Assembly: GCA_022451445.1 (NCBI GenBank)
Contig: JAKUSY010000124.1
Location: 1 to 7,962, forward strand
Length of the DNA: 7,962 bases
Direction of reading: 5' to 3'
DNA from: Planctomycetota bacterium
GTDB taxonomy: Bacteria > Planctomycetota > UBA8108
Shown here: positions 1 through 5,811 of the stretch, in pieces
How positions within the stretch are numbered: position 1 is the stretch's first letter
Layout of the letters: every line of letters starts with the position of its first letter
Made by a program: the position numbers and the translations under genes
The notes under the pieces: generated by a model
Seen by the model: only the letters and a program-made list of their open reading frames with translations
What the model was told of the DNA's origin: nothing
Database searches by the model: none

Positions 1-151
1 AGACCGGCTTCACGGCAGCGGAAGAATCGACGGTGGGCTCCACCGCCGGGGACGGGGGAGTCGTCGAAACGGAAGGCTCGTCGACGACGCTGCCGGGGGA
101 GGTGAGGCTGACGGTCCCGGCCTCCGGACCCACCTTGCTGTTCTCCCGGTA
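1..151 (-). other. In-frame coding-like continuation beyond the stop of the FecR-like gene
   Basis: Read on the minus strand in the same frame as the upstream FecR-like gene, these 50 codons contain no stop up to the window edge. The first residues after the TAA are YRENSKVGPEAG, followed by a Pro/Ser/Thr/Val-rich stretch that includes DEPSVSTTPPSPAVEPTV. Codon third positions are mostly G or C, like the neighbouring real genes. Low-complexity Pro/Ser/Thr linkers are common after FecR-like domains, so this looks like the severed C-terminal tail of the same protein. An alternative is a separate gene starting at GTG 133-131, which has a GGGAG sequence 9 nt upstream. That start would give an odd N-terminus with no signal peptide or recognisable domain, so I favour continuation. 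The remainder lies outside the window. Confidence 0.55.
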
Positions 152-1018
152 TTATACATTCTCACCCAGGGTGCCGAAGCCGACCAGCCCCTCCTCGACG
201 GTGAGGCTGGTAACACCGTCCCTTGCGGAAAAAACGAAAACGGTGCCGATGACGCGCGCCTGGTGCAGTCCGCCGGCGGACAGGAGAAAGCTCTCACCCT
301 CGCCCCTAAGGGCTACACGGGCCCGTAGTTCGCCGCTGATCAGGTTGCCGTGAAAATTGCTCACGGTACAATCTGCCGCGGTCGAGAACCTGGCAGGGCC
401 CTTGAGCTTGAGCCGGGCGGCCGGTTCACGCTGCCCGAAACCGCCCAGGGAGAGCGCCAATGTCGTTCCGGGAGGGACATCGTAGATCCTGCCGGCCTCG
501 AACCCCGAGCCGCCGGGCTGGGGCTGGATGAAGATGGCCTCGCTGGAGGAGCCGACGATACGCACGGCGACCTCATCCTGCCCTGTCACCCTGAGCCCGC
601 CGAGGGACTGCTCACGGCGCGAGCTGACCAGGAAGCCTATGGCGAGAATCACCGGCACCAACAGCAGCATGGCGGCGATTCCCAGGAACCTCCTCGAGCG
701 CAACACGGCGAAGCCCCTGTCGCCGAAGAAGAGCTTCGTACCGCTGCCCATCGCCCGGATGCCCCGCTCCCGCGAGCCGGCAAGTCCGGCGGCGGTGAAG
801 CGCTCCCGTGAGCGAACCACAAAGCTCTCGCCGAAGGGAGAGTCGACAAACCCGGAGCTCAGCGACCTCGCCAGGAGGGCCTGCTCCTCGTACATGCCCC
901 GGCAGGTGTCGCAGCTCCTGATCCGCTCACTGACCCCGGCCATATCGCGGGCGGAAAGCTCGCGATCGATATAGCGCCAGATGACTTCAGAGCTACAGTT
1001 ACAGTCCGGGTCTTTCAT
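152..1018 (-). CDS. FecR-like membrane protein, putative anti-sigma factor, apparently C-terminally truncated
   Basis: Probable partner of the ECF sigma factor just upstream. The two reading frames overlap by 4 nt (ATGA), which suggests translational coupling. Domains in order: an N-terminal cytoplasmic zinc-finger-like anti-sigma segment (residues 1-50) with Cys6, Cys8 and a C-x2-C pair at Cys36/Cys39; a basic/linker segment; one transmembrane helix at about 111-131 (FLGIAAMLLLVPVILAIGFL); then an extracytoplasmic FecR-like beta domain at about 140-288. That domain contains a LKGPARF motif and a late VIGTVFVFS strand followed by LTVEEGLVGF. In the known family the N-terminal part holds the sigma factor until an envelope signal is sensed. 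The His expected four residues before the CxxC pair is Arg32 here, so canonical HC2 zinc binding is doubtful. The 288-aa product stops at TAA 154-152, but the same frame remains open to the window edge. The FecR/anti-sigma class is fairly sure. The role is inferred from architecture and context. Confidence 0.85.
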   Translation of the reverse strand: MKDPDCNCSSEVIWRYIDRELSARDMAGVSERIRSCDTCRGMYEEQALLARSLSSGFVDSPFGESFVVRSRERFTAAGLAGSRERGIRAMGSGTKLFFGDRGFAVLRSRRFLGIAAMLLLVPVILAIGFLVSSRREQSLGGLRVTGQDEVAVRIVGSSSEAIFIQPQPGGSGFEAGRIYDVPPGTTLALSLGGFGQREPAARLKLKGPARFSTAADCTVSNFHGNLISGELRARVALRGEGESFLLSAGGLHQARVIGTVFVFSARDGVTSLTVEEGLVGFGTLGENV

Positions 1019-1656
1019 GATTCCGGCGAATCCAATTTCAACACAGCGGCAAGTTTCTTACGCAGGACCCTGCGGGCCCTGAACAGGCGGGACTCGACGG
1101 CGGACACGGAGGTCTCCATGAGCTCGGCGATTTCCCTGTAGGAGAGTCCATCCATGTGCTTGAGCGAGACGATGATCCTGTCATTCTCATCGAGCCCGGA
1201 GATGCACTCGAGCACCTGGCGGCGACGCTCGGCATGAACGGCGGCATCGAGCTGGGAATCATCGGGAGACTGCTCCGGCCTCCTCGAGTCACTGGAGACT
1301 GTCGAGCCCAGGCTGCCGCCCTCTCCCGCATCGGCGCCTCCGGCCTCGAGGCTGGCGGCCCGTATCCTGGGATTTTTTCTCTGGCGTAGTACATCGATCG
1401 AACGTCTCTTTACAATTCCCGCGAACCAGACCCGGAAGCGGCCGGGTTCCTTGAGGCTGTCAAGAGCCTCAAAGGCCCGGATGAAAGCATCTTGGACCAC
1501 GTCTTCGGCAAGATGAAAATCTGACAGAACACCGTAGGCTATCGCGCCTCCAAGCCGGTTGTATTTTCGAACCAGCTGTTCGAATACCTCCGGCTCACCG
1601 GCAAGCACTCTCTCTACGTATTCCCTGTCTTCAGCAAGCATTTTCGCTAAACACAC
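1015..1656 (-). CDS. RNA polymerase sigma-70 factor, ECF subfamily
   Basis: Directs core RNA polymerase to a dedicated promoter set, usually under control of a partner anti-sigma factor. Region sigma-2 spans about residues 24-93 and contains the characteristic AEDVVQDAFIRAF (50-62) and the GRFRVWFAGIVKRRSID helix (72-88). Region sigma-4 spans about 146-202, with the helix-turn-helix LSYREIAELMETSVSAVESR (171-190) followed by a basic helix. Sigma-1.1 and sigma-3 are absent, as expected for ECF factors. The linker between the domains (94-145) is unusually long and rich in Gly, Ser, Asp and Glu. The start is uncertain. GTG at 1656 gives 213 aa. ATG at 1641 (residue 6) gives 208 aa and looks at least as good. 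Neither has a clear Shine-Dalgarno, and an in-frame TAG at 1671-1669 rules out anything longer. The next gene begins inside this stop codon. ECF subgroup not assigned. Confidence 0.93.
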   Translation of the reverse strand: MCLAKMLAEDREYVERVLAGEPEVFEQLVRKYNRLGGAIAYGVLSDFHLAEDVVQDAFIRAFEALDSLKEPGRFRVWFAGIVKRRSIDVLRQRKNPRIRAASLEAGGADAGEGGSLGSTVSSDSRRPEQSPDDSQLDAAVHAERRRQVLECISGLDENDRIIVSLKHMDGLSYREIAELMETSVSAVESRLFRARRVLRKKLAAVLKLDSPES

Positions 1657-1685
1657 ATACGGCCGCGACTAACAGCCGCCGCCAT
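1647..1685 (-). other. Possible 12-codon leader ORF ahead of the sigma gene
   Basis: ATG at 1685 opens a short frame encoding MAAAVSRGRMCV and ends at TAG 1649-1647, five nucleotides before the ATG at 1641 that may start the sigma factor. That spacing would allow termination-reinitiation coupling. The AAGGG upstream is only 2 nt from the ATG, which is too close for a normal ribosome-binding site, and the frame could be chance. Low confidence. Confidence 0.15.
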
Positions 1686-1751
1686 ATCCCTTAAGACGCA
1701 ACCATCGGCCTGAATCTTGCGAAAAACTCCTTCTGAAACTGCCTCAAATCA

Positions 1752-1779
1752 AGGATACCACGGTAACTGCAACCGGCAA
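1752..1779 (-). promoter_or_regulatory. Candidate sigma-70-type promoter for the sigma/anti-sigma pair
   Basis: In the 145-nt gap between rsgA and the sigma gene, the minus strand reads TTGCCG (1779-1774), a 16-nt spacer, then TATCCT (1757-1752). Each box matches 4 of 6 housekeeping consensus bases. Transcription would begin near 1745 and give a leader of about 90-105 nt. The gap also contains an orphan Shine-Dalgarno-like AGAAGGAG (1734-1727) with no start codon at a suitable distance. No rho-independent terminator after rsgA was seen. An autoregulatory ECF promoter could also lie here, but its consensus is unknown for this factor. Confidence 0.3.
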
Positions 1780-1801
1780 ATGATGTTACATACCCGGAGG
1801 G

Positions 1802-2755
1802 CTACCGAGCTGACAGTATCTGCAGGTAATTCTGGTAGCGCAAATCAGAAATTTCACCCCGCTCGACCGCCTCGAGCACCCTGCAGCCGGGCTCATCAAC
1901 ATGCAGGCAATTGCCGAACCTGCAGCGGGAGAGATGTTCGGAGAACTCCTGGTAGTAGCGGCTGATCTGGGCGCTGTCGATATTCGCCAGCCCGTACTCC
2001 CTGTAGCCCGGTGTGTCAACCAGGCAGCCGCCGCCGGGAAGCTCGTAGAGGGTGACCGCCGTGGTGGTATGGCGCCCCTTGCCGGTCACCCGGTTGACGT
2101 GGGATGTGTGAATATCGAGGTCCGGACAGAGCGCGTTGATCAGGGTCGATTTGCCGACCCCCGAATGCCCGGAGAATACGGTCACCTTATTCGCCAGCCA
2201 GGCTGAGAGCCCCTCGATGCCGGAGCGCTCCAGGGCGCTCAGGCGAAAGCAGCTGTAGCCGAGCTCTTCGTAGACCCCGAGGCTCTCCTCCACATCGGAG
2301 CGCACCTCGTCTTCATCCCGAACCTGGTCCCACTTGTTGATGCAGATCGCTCCCTCGACCTTCTCCCAGGCGGTGGAGATCAGGACCCTGTCGATGAGAG
2401 CCCAGCGCGGCGGCGGAGCGCAGGAGGCCATCACGATGAGCACCTGGTCCACGTTGGAGACTACCACCAGCTCGTCGGCGGGCGCCTTGCCCGCCCTGGC
2501 GCGACCGCCCCGGCCCCTGGGAGCCCTGGCCCGGCGAATCTCGGTCTTCCTCGGCAGGATCTCCTCGAGGACGGCCTCGCCCTCGCCGCAAGACTCGACC
2601 AGCACCCTGTCCCCCACCACCACGGGTGACCTCCCCGTCTTCTCATCCCGGAAGCGGCCGCGCAGCGTGCACAGCAGGACCTCCGAGTCGGTGCGGACCC
2701 TGACATTGCGGCTCGATTTGTGGATCACGAAGCCTTCGATCGCCGGGGAGCTCAA
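1802..2755 (-). CDS. rsgA: Ribosome small-subunit-dependent GTPase A (RsgA/YjeQ/EngC)
   Basis: GTPase that binds the 30S subunit late in maturation and hydrolyses GTP in a ribosome-stimulated way. The circularly permuted G-motif order that defines the family is visible: G4 NKWD (140-143), the G5-like SAL (173-175), G1/P-loop GHSGVGKST (196-204), the G2 region HTTT (229-232) and G3 DTPG (247-250). The N-terminal OB-fold region (about 8-55) includes LRGRFR and VVGDRV. The C-terminal zinc module is complete as Cys278-x4-Cys283-x-His285-x5-Cys291. At 317 aa the length is typical. A basic segment rich in Arg, Ala and Gly (about 75-92) precedes the conserved NVDQVLIVMA. The start is TTG at 2755-2753, overlapping the purB stop as TTGA, which suggests translational coupling. 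A GTG at residue 9 is less likely because it would trim the OB fold. Function is highly conserved and confidently assigned. Confidence 0.97.
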   Translation of the reverse strand: MSSPAIEGFVIHKSSRNVRVRTDSEVLLCTLRGRFRDEKTGRSPVVVGDRVLVESCGEGEAVLEEILPRKTEIRRARAPRGRGGRARAGKAPADELVVVSNVDQVLIVMASCAPPPRWALIDRVLISTAWEKVEGAICINKWDQVRDEDEVRSDVEESLGVYEELGYSCFRLSALERSGIEGLSAWLANKVTVFSGHSGVGKSTLINALCPDLDIHTSHVNRVTGKGRHTTTAVTLYELPGGGCLVDTPGYREYGLANIDSAQISRYYQEFSEHLSRCRFGNCLHVDEPGCRVLEAVERGEISDLRYQNYLQILSAR

Positions 2756-4203
2756 ACCCGAACGTCCCAGGACGCCGCATCCACCTCGCCCTCCCCCGGG
2801 CCGCAGAGCTCGAGGGCGGGACGGACCTCCTCGGCGAAGAAGCGCTCGACCTGCGCCGCCGAGCAGCCGATGTAGTCCGCCGGATCGGAGACCTCGGAGA
2901 TGCTGTCGCGGACGCTCTCGAAGAGAGGGTCTTCAGCCAGCCGGACGAGAAGATCGGCCTCATCGTCGCCGGCGCGACGAGCTGCGACCACCTCCATGGC
3001 GTGATCACGGATACTCTCGTGCAATTGCTGGCGATCGCCACCGGCCTTGACGGCGAGCATCATGAGATTCTCGCTCACCATCAGATCGAATTCCTGCTTG
3101 AGGGTCCGGCGAATGACATCGGGATAGATCACCAGGCCCTCCACCACGTTGACCATGAGGATCAGGATCGCGTCGATGCCGAGGAAACTCTGGGGGATCG
3201 AGAGCCTGCGGTTGGCCGAATCATCGAGGGTCCGCTCAAACCACTGCGTCGAGTGCACCCAGGCGCCGTTCTGCGCCTCGCAGATCACGAACTTCGCCAG
3301 CGAGGAGACCCGCTCCATGCGCATGGGATTGCGCTTGTAGGGCATCGCCGATGAGCCTACCTGCTTGTTCTCGAAGGGCTCCTCCAGCTCGCCGAGGCGC
3401 TGCAGCAGCCTGATATCGTTGGAGATCTTATGAGCCGACTGCGCCAGTCCCGACAGGGCGTGCAGGGTGCCTTCATCCTGCTTGCGGGTATAGGTCTGCC
3501 CGGTGACCCGGAACCTCGCCTCGAAGCCCATCTTGGCGGTCACCATCTCATCGAGCGCCTCCACCTTCTCCGTATCCCCATCAAAGAGGCGCAGGAAGCT
3601 TGCCTGGGTGCCCGTGGCCCCCTTCACGCCGCGAAACCGCAGCCCGTCGAGGCGGTACTGGACCTCCTTGAGATCGAGGAGAAGATCCTGCGCCCAGAGC
3701 GCCGCCCGCTTGCCGACCGAGGTCAGCTGGGCAGGCTGAAAATGCGTATAGGCCAGCGTCGGGAGCGCCTTATGCTCCAGCGCGAAGCCCTCCAGCGCCA
3801 CCAGCAGGCGGGCGAGGCGGGAGCGCACCAGCTCCAGGGCCTGGCGGTTGAGAATACAGTCGGCGTTGTCGGTCACGTAGCAGCTCGTGGCGCCGAGATG
3901 GATGATACCGGCCGCCGAGGGGCAGGCCTCGCCGAAGGTCGTGATGTGCGCCATGACGTCGTGGCGCAGCTCGCTCTCGTGCTCCGCTACGCGGTCGTAA
4001 TCTATATCGTCGAGATGGGCTCGCAGCTCATCGAGCTGGCTCTCCTCGATGCCGAGCCCCAACTCGGCCTCGGACTCCGCCAGCGCCAGCCAGAGGCGCC
4101 TCCAGGTCCGGTAGCGATTGTCGTCTGAAAAGATACGAAGCATCCCGGCGCTGGCGTAGCGCTTGACGAGGGGATTCTGGTAGCTCTCGCTCTCGGTTGG
4201 CAT
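2752..4203 (-). CDS. purB: Adenylosuccinate lyase, animal/PVC-type
   Basis: Cytosolic enzyme of purine synthesis. It eliminates fumarate from SAICAR (giving AICAR) and from adenylosuccinate (giving AMP). It belongs to the fumarase/aspartase superfamily. Numbered from the upstream TTG at 4239, visible landmarks are RTWRRLWLALAESE (44-57), RHDVMAHI (92-99), GATSCYVTDN (116-125), THFQPAQLTSVGKR (165-178) with the likely general acid His166, and the mobile signature loop GSSAMPYKRNP (295-305) carrying the catalytic serine. QWFERTLDDSANRR follows at 332-345. These blocks resemble human ADSL as I recall it more closely than the shorter Bacillus PurB. I place the start at ATG 4203 because the family begins shortly before YxNPLxxRYAS. 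An in-frame TTG at 4239 would add 12 residues without a usable ribosome-binding site. The product is 483 aa from the ATG or 495 aa from the TTG. rsgA overlaps its stop. Confidence 0.96.
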   Translation of the reverse strand: MPTESESYQNPLVKRYASAGMLRIFSDDNRYRTWRRLWLALAESEAELGLGIEESQLDELRAHLDDIDYDRVAEHESELRHDVMAHITTFGEACPSAAGIIHLGATSCYVTDNADCILNRQALELVRSRLARLLVALEGFALEHKALPTLAYTHFQPAQLTSVGKRAALWAQDLLLDLKEVQYRLDGLRFRGVKGATGTQASFLRLFDGDTEKVEALDEMVTAKMGFEARFRVTGQTYTRKQDEGTLHALSGLAQSAHKISNDIRLLQRLGELEEPFENKQVGSSAMPYKRNPMRMERVSSLAKFVICEAQNGAWVHSTQWFERTLDDSANRRLSIPQSFLGIDAILILMVNVVEGLVIYPDVIRRTLKQEFDLMVSENLMMLAVKAGGDRQQLHESIRDHAMEVVAARRAGDDEADLLVRLAEDPLFESVRDSISEVSDPADYIGCSAAQVERFFAEEVRPALELCGPGEGEVDAASWDVRV

Positions 4204-4209
4204 GGCGGT

Positions 4210-4239
4210 ATTTTCATTCGGCGTGTGGTGGCAAGTCAA
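4210..4239 (-). promoter_or_regulatory. Candidate promoter for purB giving a leaderless transcript
   Basis: The minus strand reads TTGACT (4239-4234), matching 5 of 6 -35 consensus bases, then an 18-nt spacer and GAAAAT (4215-4210), matching 4 of 6 -10 bases. ACCGCC follows and then the purB ATG at 4203. A start site 6-7 nt after the -10 would fall on or beside the ATG, which would explain the lack of a Shine-Dalgarno there. The -10 is weak and chance is possible. If real, purB-rsgA would be transcribed independently of tilS. Confidence 0.3.
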
Positions 4240-4298
4240 GCCTTCCCGCCCGCCGAAAACAGGATACCGCTACCCCGCGAAGCTCTCCCGGAGGGTCT

Positions 4299-5753
4299 TC
4301 AGGATGCCTCCTCCAGCCGACAGGCCCGCAGCCGGACAGCCGGAGCGCCGCCGGCAGGAACGCTGAAGGGCTGGCAGAGACGCTGGCCGACCACCCAGAC
4401 GATCTTGTCTCCGCTGACGACGAGGGGTACGCCATCCCTGCCCCCCGAAGGCACACCGCTCTCACGCATGAATTCTTTCAGCTTCTTGCTCCCGGGAGCT
4501 CCCAGGGGCCAGACCCGGTCACCGGGGAGGCGGCCCCTCACCAGGAGACCCTCGCCAAGCGATGCCTCGTCGATCCATTCCTCGAACGAGTCGCCGCCGG
4601 GCCCCCTCCAGGGCTCCCGTCGGGCGGAGAGAGACCAGCCCCCCCATACCGCGGGTTCGCCATCGACCTGGAGAAGAACCTCCTGGCGGGGGACCTCTTC
4701 GCGCGGGCCTCCGGCGGCGTCTCCCAGGCCGAACTCGAGCCGCTCCCGGACCCTGCCGACCCGCAGGCCACCTCCGAGGTCGGCACGGGCGATGGCGTCC
4801 CCGGGATCGAGGACATCCTCTACGGACTCCAGCTCCCGGCGGGTAAAGAAACCCCCGGCGCCGGGCCTGAGCTCCCTGGCGACCGCGGCATAGACCTCGC
4901 GACGAACACTGGGCGGCCAGCACAGGAGCGCCTCGCGAGAAAGGGAGATCTCTCCCGCGGCTGAATCCACGAGGCGTGAGGCCGCCAACGCCCGCCGGCC
5001 CAGCGCCTCGAGGTCGCCCTGGAGCTCCGCGGCCTGCCCGGCGAGATGGCTGAGCGAGGAGCGCACGCCGGGATGTACATGCTCCTCCAGGAGAGGCAAT
5101 ACCTCGTGACGAACCCGGTTGCGCGGAATCTCCAGGCTGTCGTTGGTCCGGTCGATTCGAAAGGACTGCCCGCGGGACTCGAGATAGTCAAGGAGCTCCG
5201 CCCTGGACCAGCCCAGCAGCGGCCGCACCAGCCTGGGGGAAGCTTCCTCACCATCGAGGGGCCGGCTGGCCGGGATCCCGGCCAGCCCGGCGATCCCCGT
5301 GCCGCGGCACAGGCGCAGCAGCAGGGTCTCCTGCTGGTCATCCCGATGGTGGGCGGTGGCGATACGATCGAGCCGGTGCTCGGCGGCCCACCGCCCGAAG
5401 ACCTCGTAGCGAAGCTCCCGGGCCCTGCCCTCGCTCAGCGGCTGTGCCTCCGAGGTGGCCGGGAGACGAACGCTGAGAAACTTCGCGCCCAGCTCCCGGG
5501 CAAGCTCACGAGTAAAGCTCTCGTCCCGATCCGAAGCGGAGCCCCGCAGGGCGTGGTTGACATGGCCGATGTAGAGCCTGGGCGAAGCATCCCCGAGGGC
5601 GTCGAGGTAGCCGGACAGGAGCAATGCGAGGGCTGTCGAATCGGCCCCGCCCGAACAGGCTACGAGGATCCGCCCGGCCCCAGCGAGAAATTCGCCCTCC
5701 CCGCAATCCCGGGCGAAGCGCCCCGGGTAATCCACATCAGTATTCCCTCTCAT
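4299..5753 (-). CDS. tilS: tRNA(Ile)-lysidine synthase
   Basis: ATP-dependent enzyme that attaches lysine to C34 of the CAU-anticodon tRNA(Ile), making lysidine, so that the tRNA decodes AUA and is charged with isoleucine. The N-type ATP pyrophosphatase domain carries the PP-loop SGGADS (34-39), HVNHALRG (64-71), ATAHHRDDQQETLLLRL (132-148), PLLGWSRAELLDYL (178-191) and RTNDSLEIPRNRVRHEVLPL (202-221). A middle helical domain follows. The C-terminal TilS domain is at about 403-466, with RGRLPGDRVWPLG and KKLKEFM. The 484-aa length fits the long, three-domain form. Two starts are plausible: ATG at 5753, used here, with no ribosome-binding site and a possible hairpin over it; or GTG at 5735, with GAGAGGG 9 nt upstream. 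The gene follows the lipoprotein gene by 58 nt. purB begins 95 nt downstream, measured to its ATG. Confidence 0.96.
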   Translation of the reverse strand: MRGNTDVDYPGRFARDCGEGEFLAGAGRILVACSGGADSTALALLLSGYLDALGDASPRLYIGHVNHALRGSASDRDESFTRELARELGAKFLSVRLPATSEAQPLSEGRARELRYEVFGRWAAEHRLDRIATAHHRDDQQETLLLRLCRGTGIAGLAGIPASRPLDGEEASPRLVRPLLGWSRAELLDYLESRGQSFRIDRTNDSLEIPRNRVRHEVLPLLEEHVHPGVRSSLSHLAGQAAELQGDLEALGRRALAASRLVDSAAGEISLSREALLCWPPSVRREVYAAVARELRPGAGGFFTRRELESVEDVLDPGDAIARADLGGGLRVGRVRERLEFGLGDAAGGPREEVPRQEVLLQVDGEPAVWGGWSLSARREPWRGPGGDSFEEWIDEASLGEGLLVRGRLPGDRVWPLGAPGSKKLKEFMRESGVPSGGRDGVPLVVSGDKIVWVVGQRLCQPFSVPAGGAPAVRLRACRLEEAS

Positions 5754-5771
5754 GCCGGTATCGAGCCAGCA
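5753..5771 (-). other. Small hairpin overlapping the annotated tilS start codon
   Basis: On the minus strand TGCTGG (5771-5766), a 7-nt loop CTCGATA and CCGGCA (5758-5753) can form a 6-bp stem containing one G-T pair. The last base of the stem is the A of the tilS ATG. It could limit initiation at that ATG, or simply show that the real start is the GTG at 5735. The shape resembles a tRNA T-arm, but no tRNA body surrounds it. Confidence 0.25.
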
Positions 5772-5811
5772 ACGCTCTCAACCAGCCAGCGCCTGGAGTC
5801 CCCCGGACTGA

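Noticed and set aside
1..133. Separate downstream gene starting at GTG 133 with GGGAG nearby
   Set aside because: The spacing is acceptable, but the predicted N-terminus is a low-complexity linker. The sequence before the GTG back to the TAA also reads as coding in the same frame, so continuation of the FecR-like gene is preferred.
33..974. Plus-strand frames opposite the FecR-like gene, and the minus-strand frame at 10-297
   Set aside because: They are Arg/Pro/Ser-rich shadow translations. The FecR-like frame has a clear transmembrane helix and domain motifs.
4275..4300. Imperfect hairpin after tilS (GAAG...CTTC with inner CTC/GAG)
   Set aside because: The stem is interrupted by mismatches and no T-run follows, so it is not a convincing terminator.
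5753..5811. Possible tRNA remnant (T-arm-like hairpin and GGTTGAGAGC-like D-arm segment)
   Set aside because: The gap is only 58 nt and there is no anticodon arm or acceptor stem, so it cannot be a tRNA. The likeness is probably chance.
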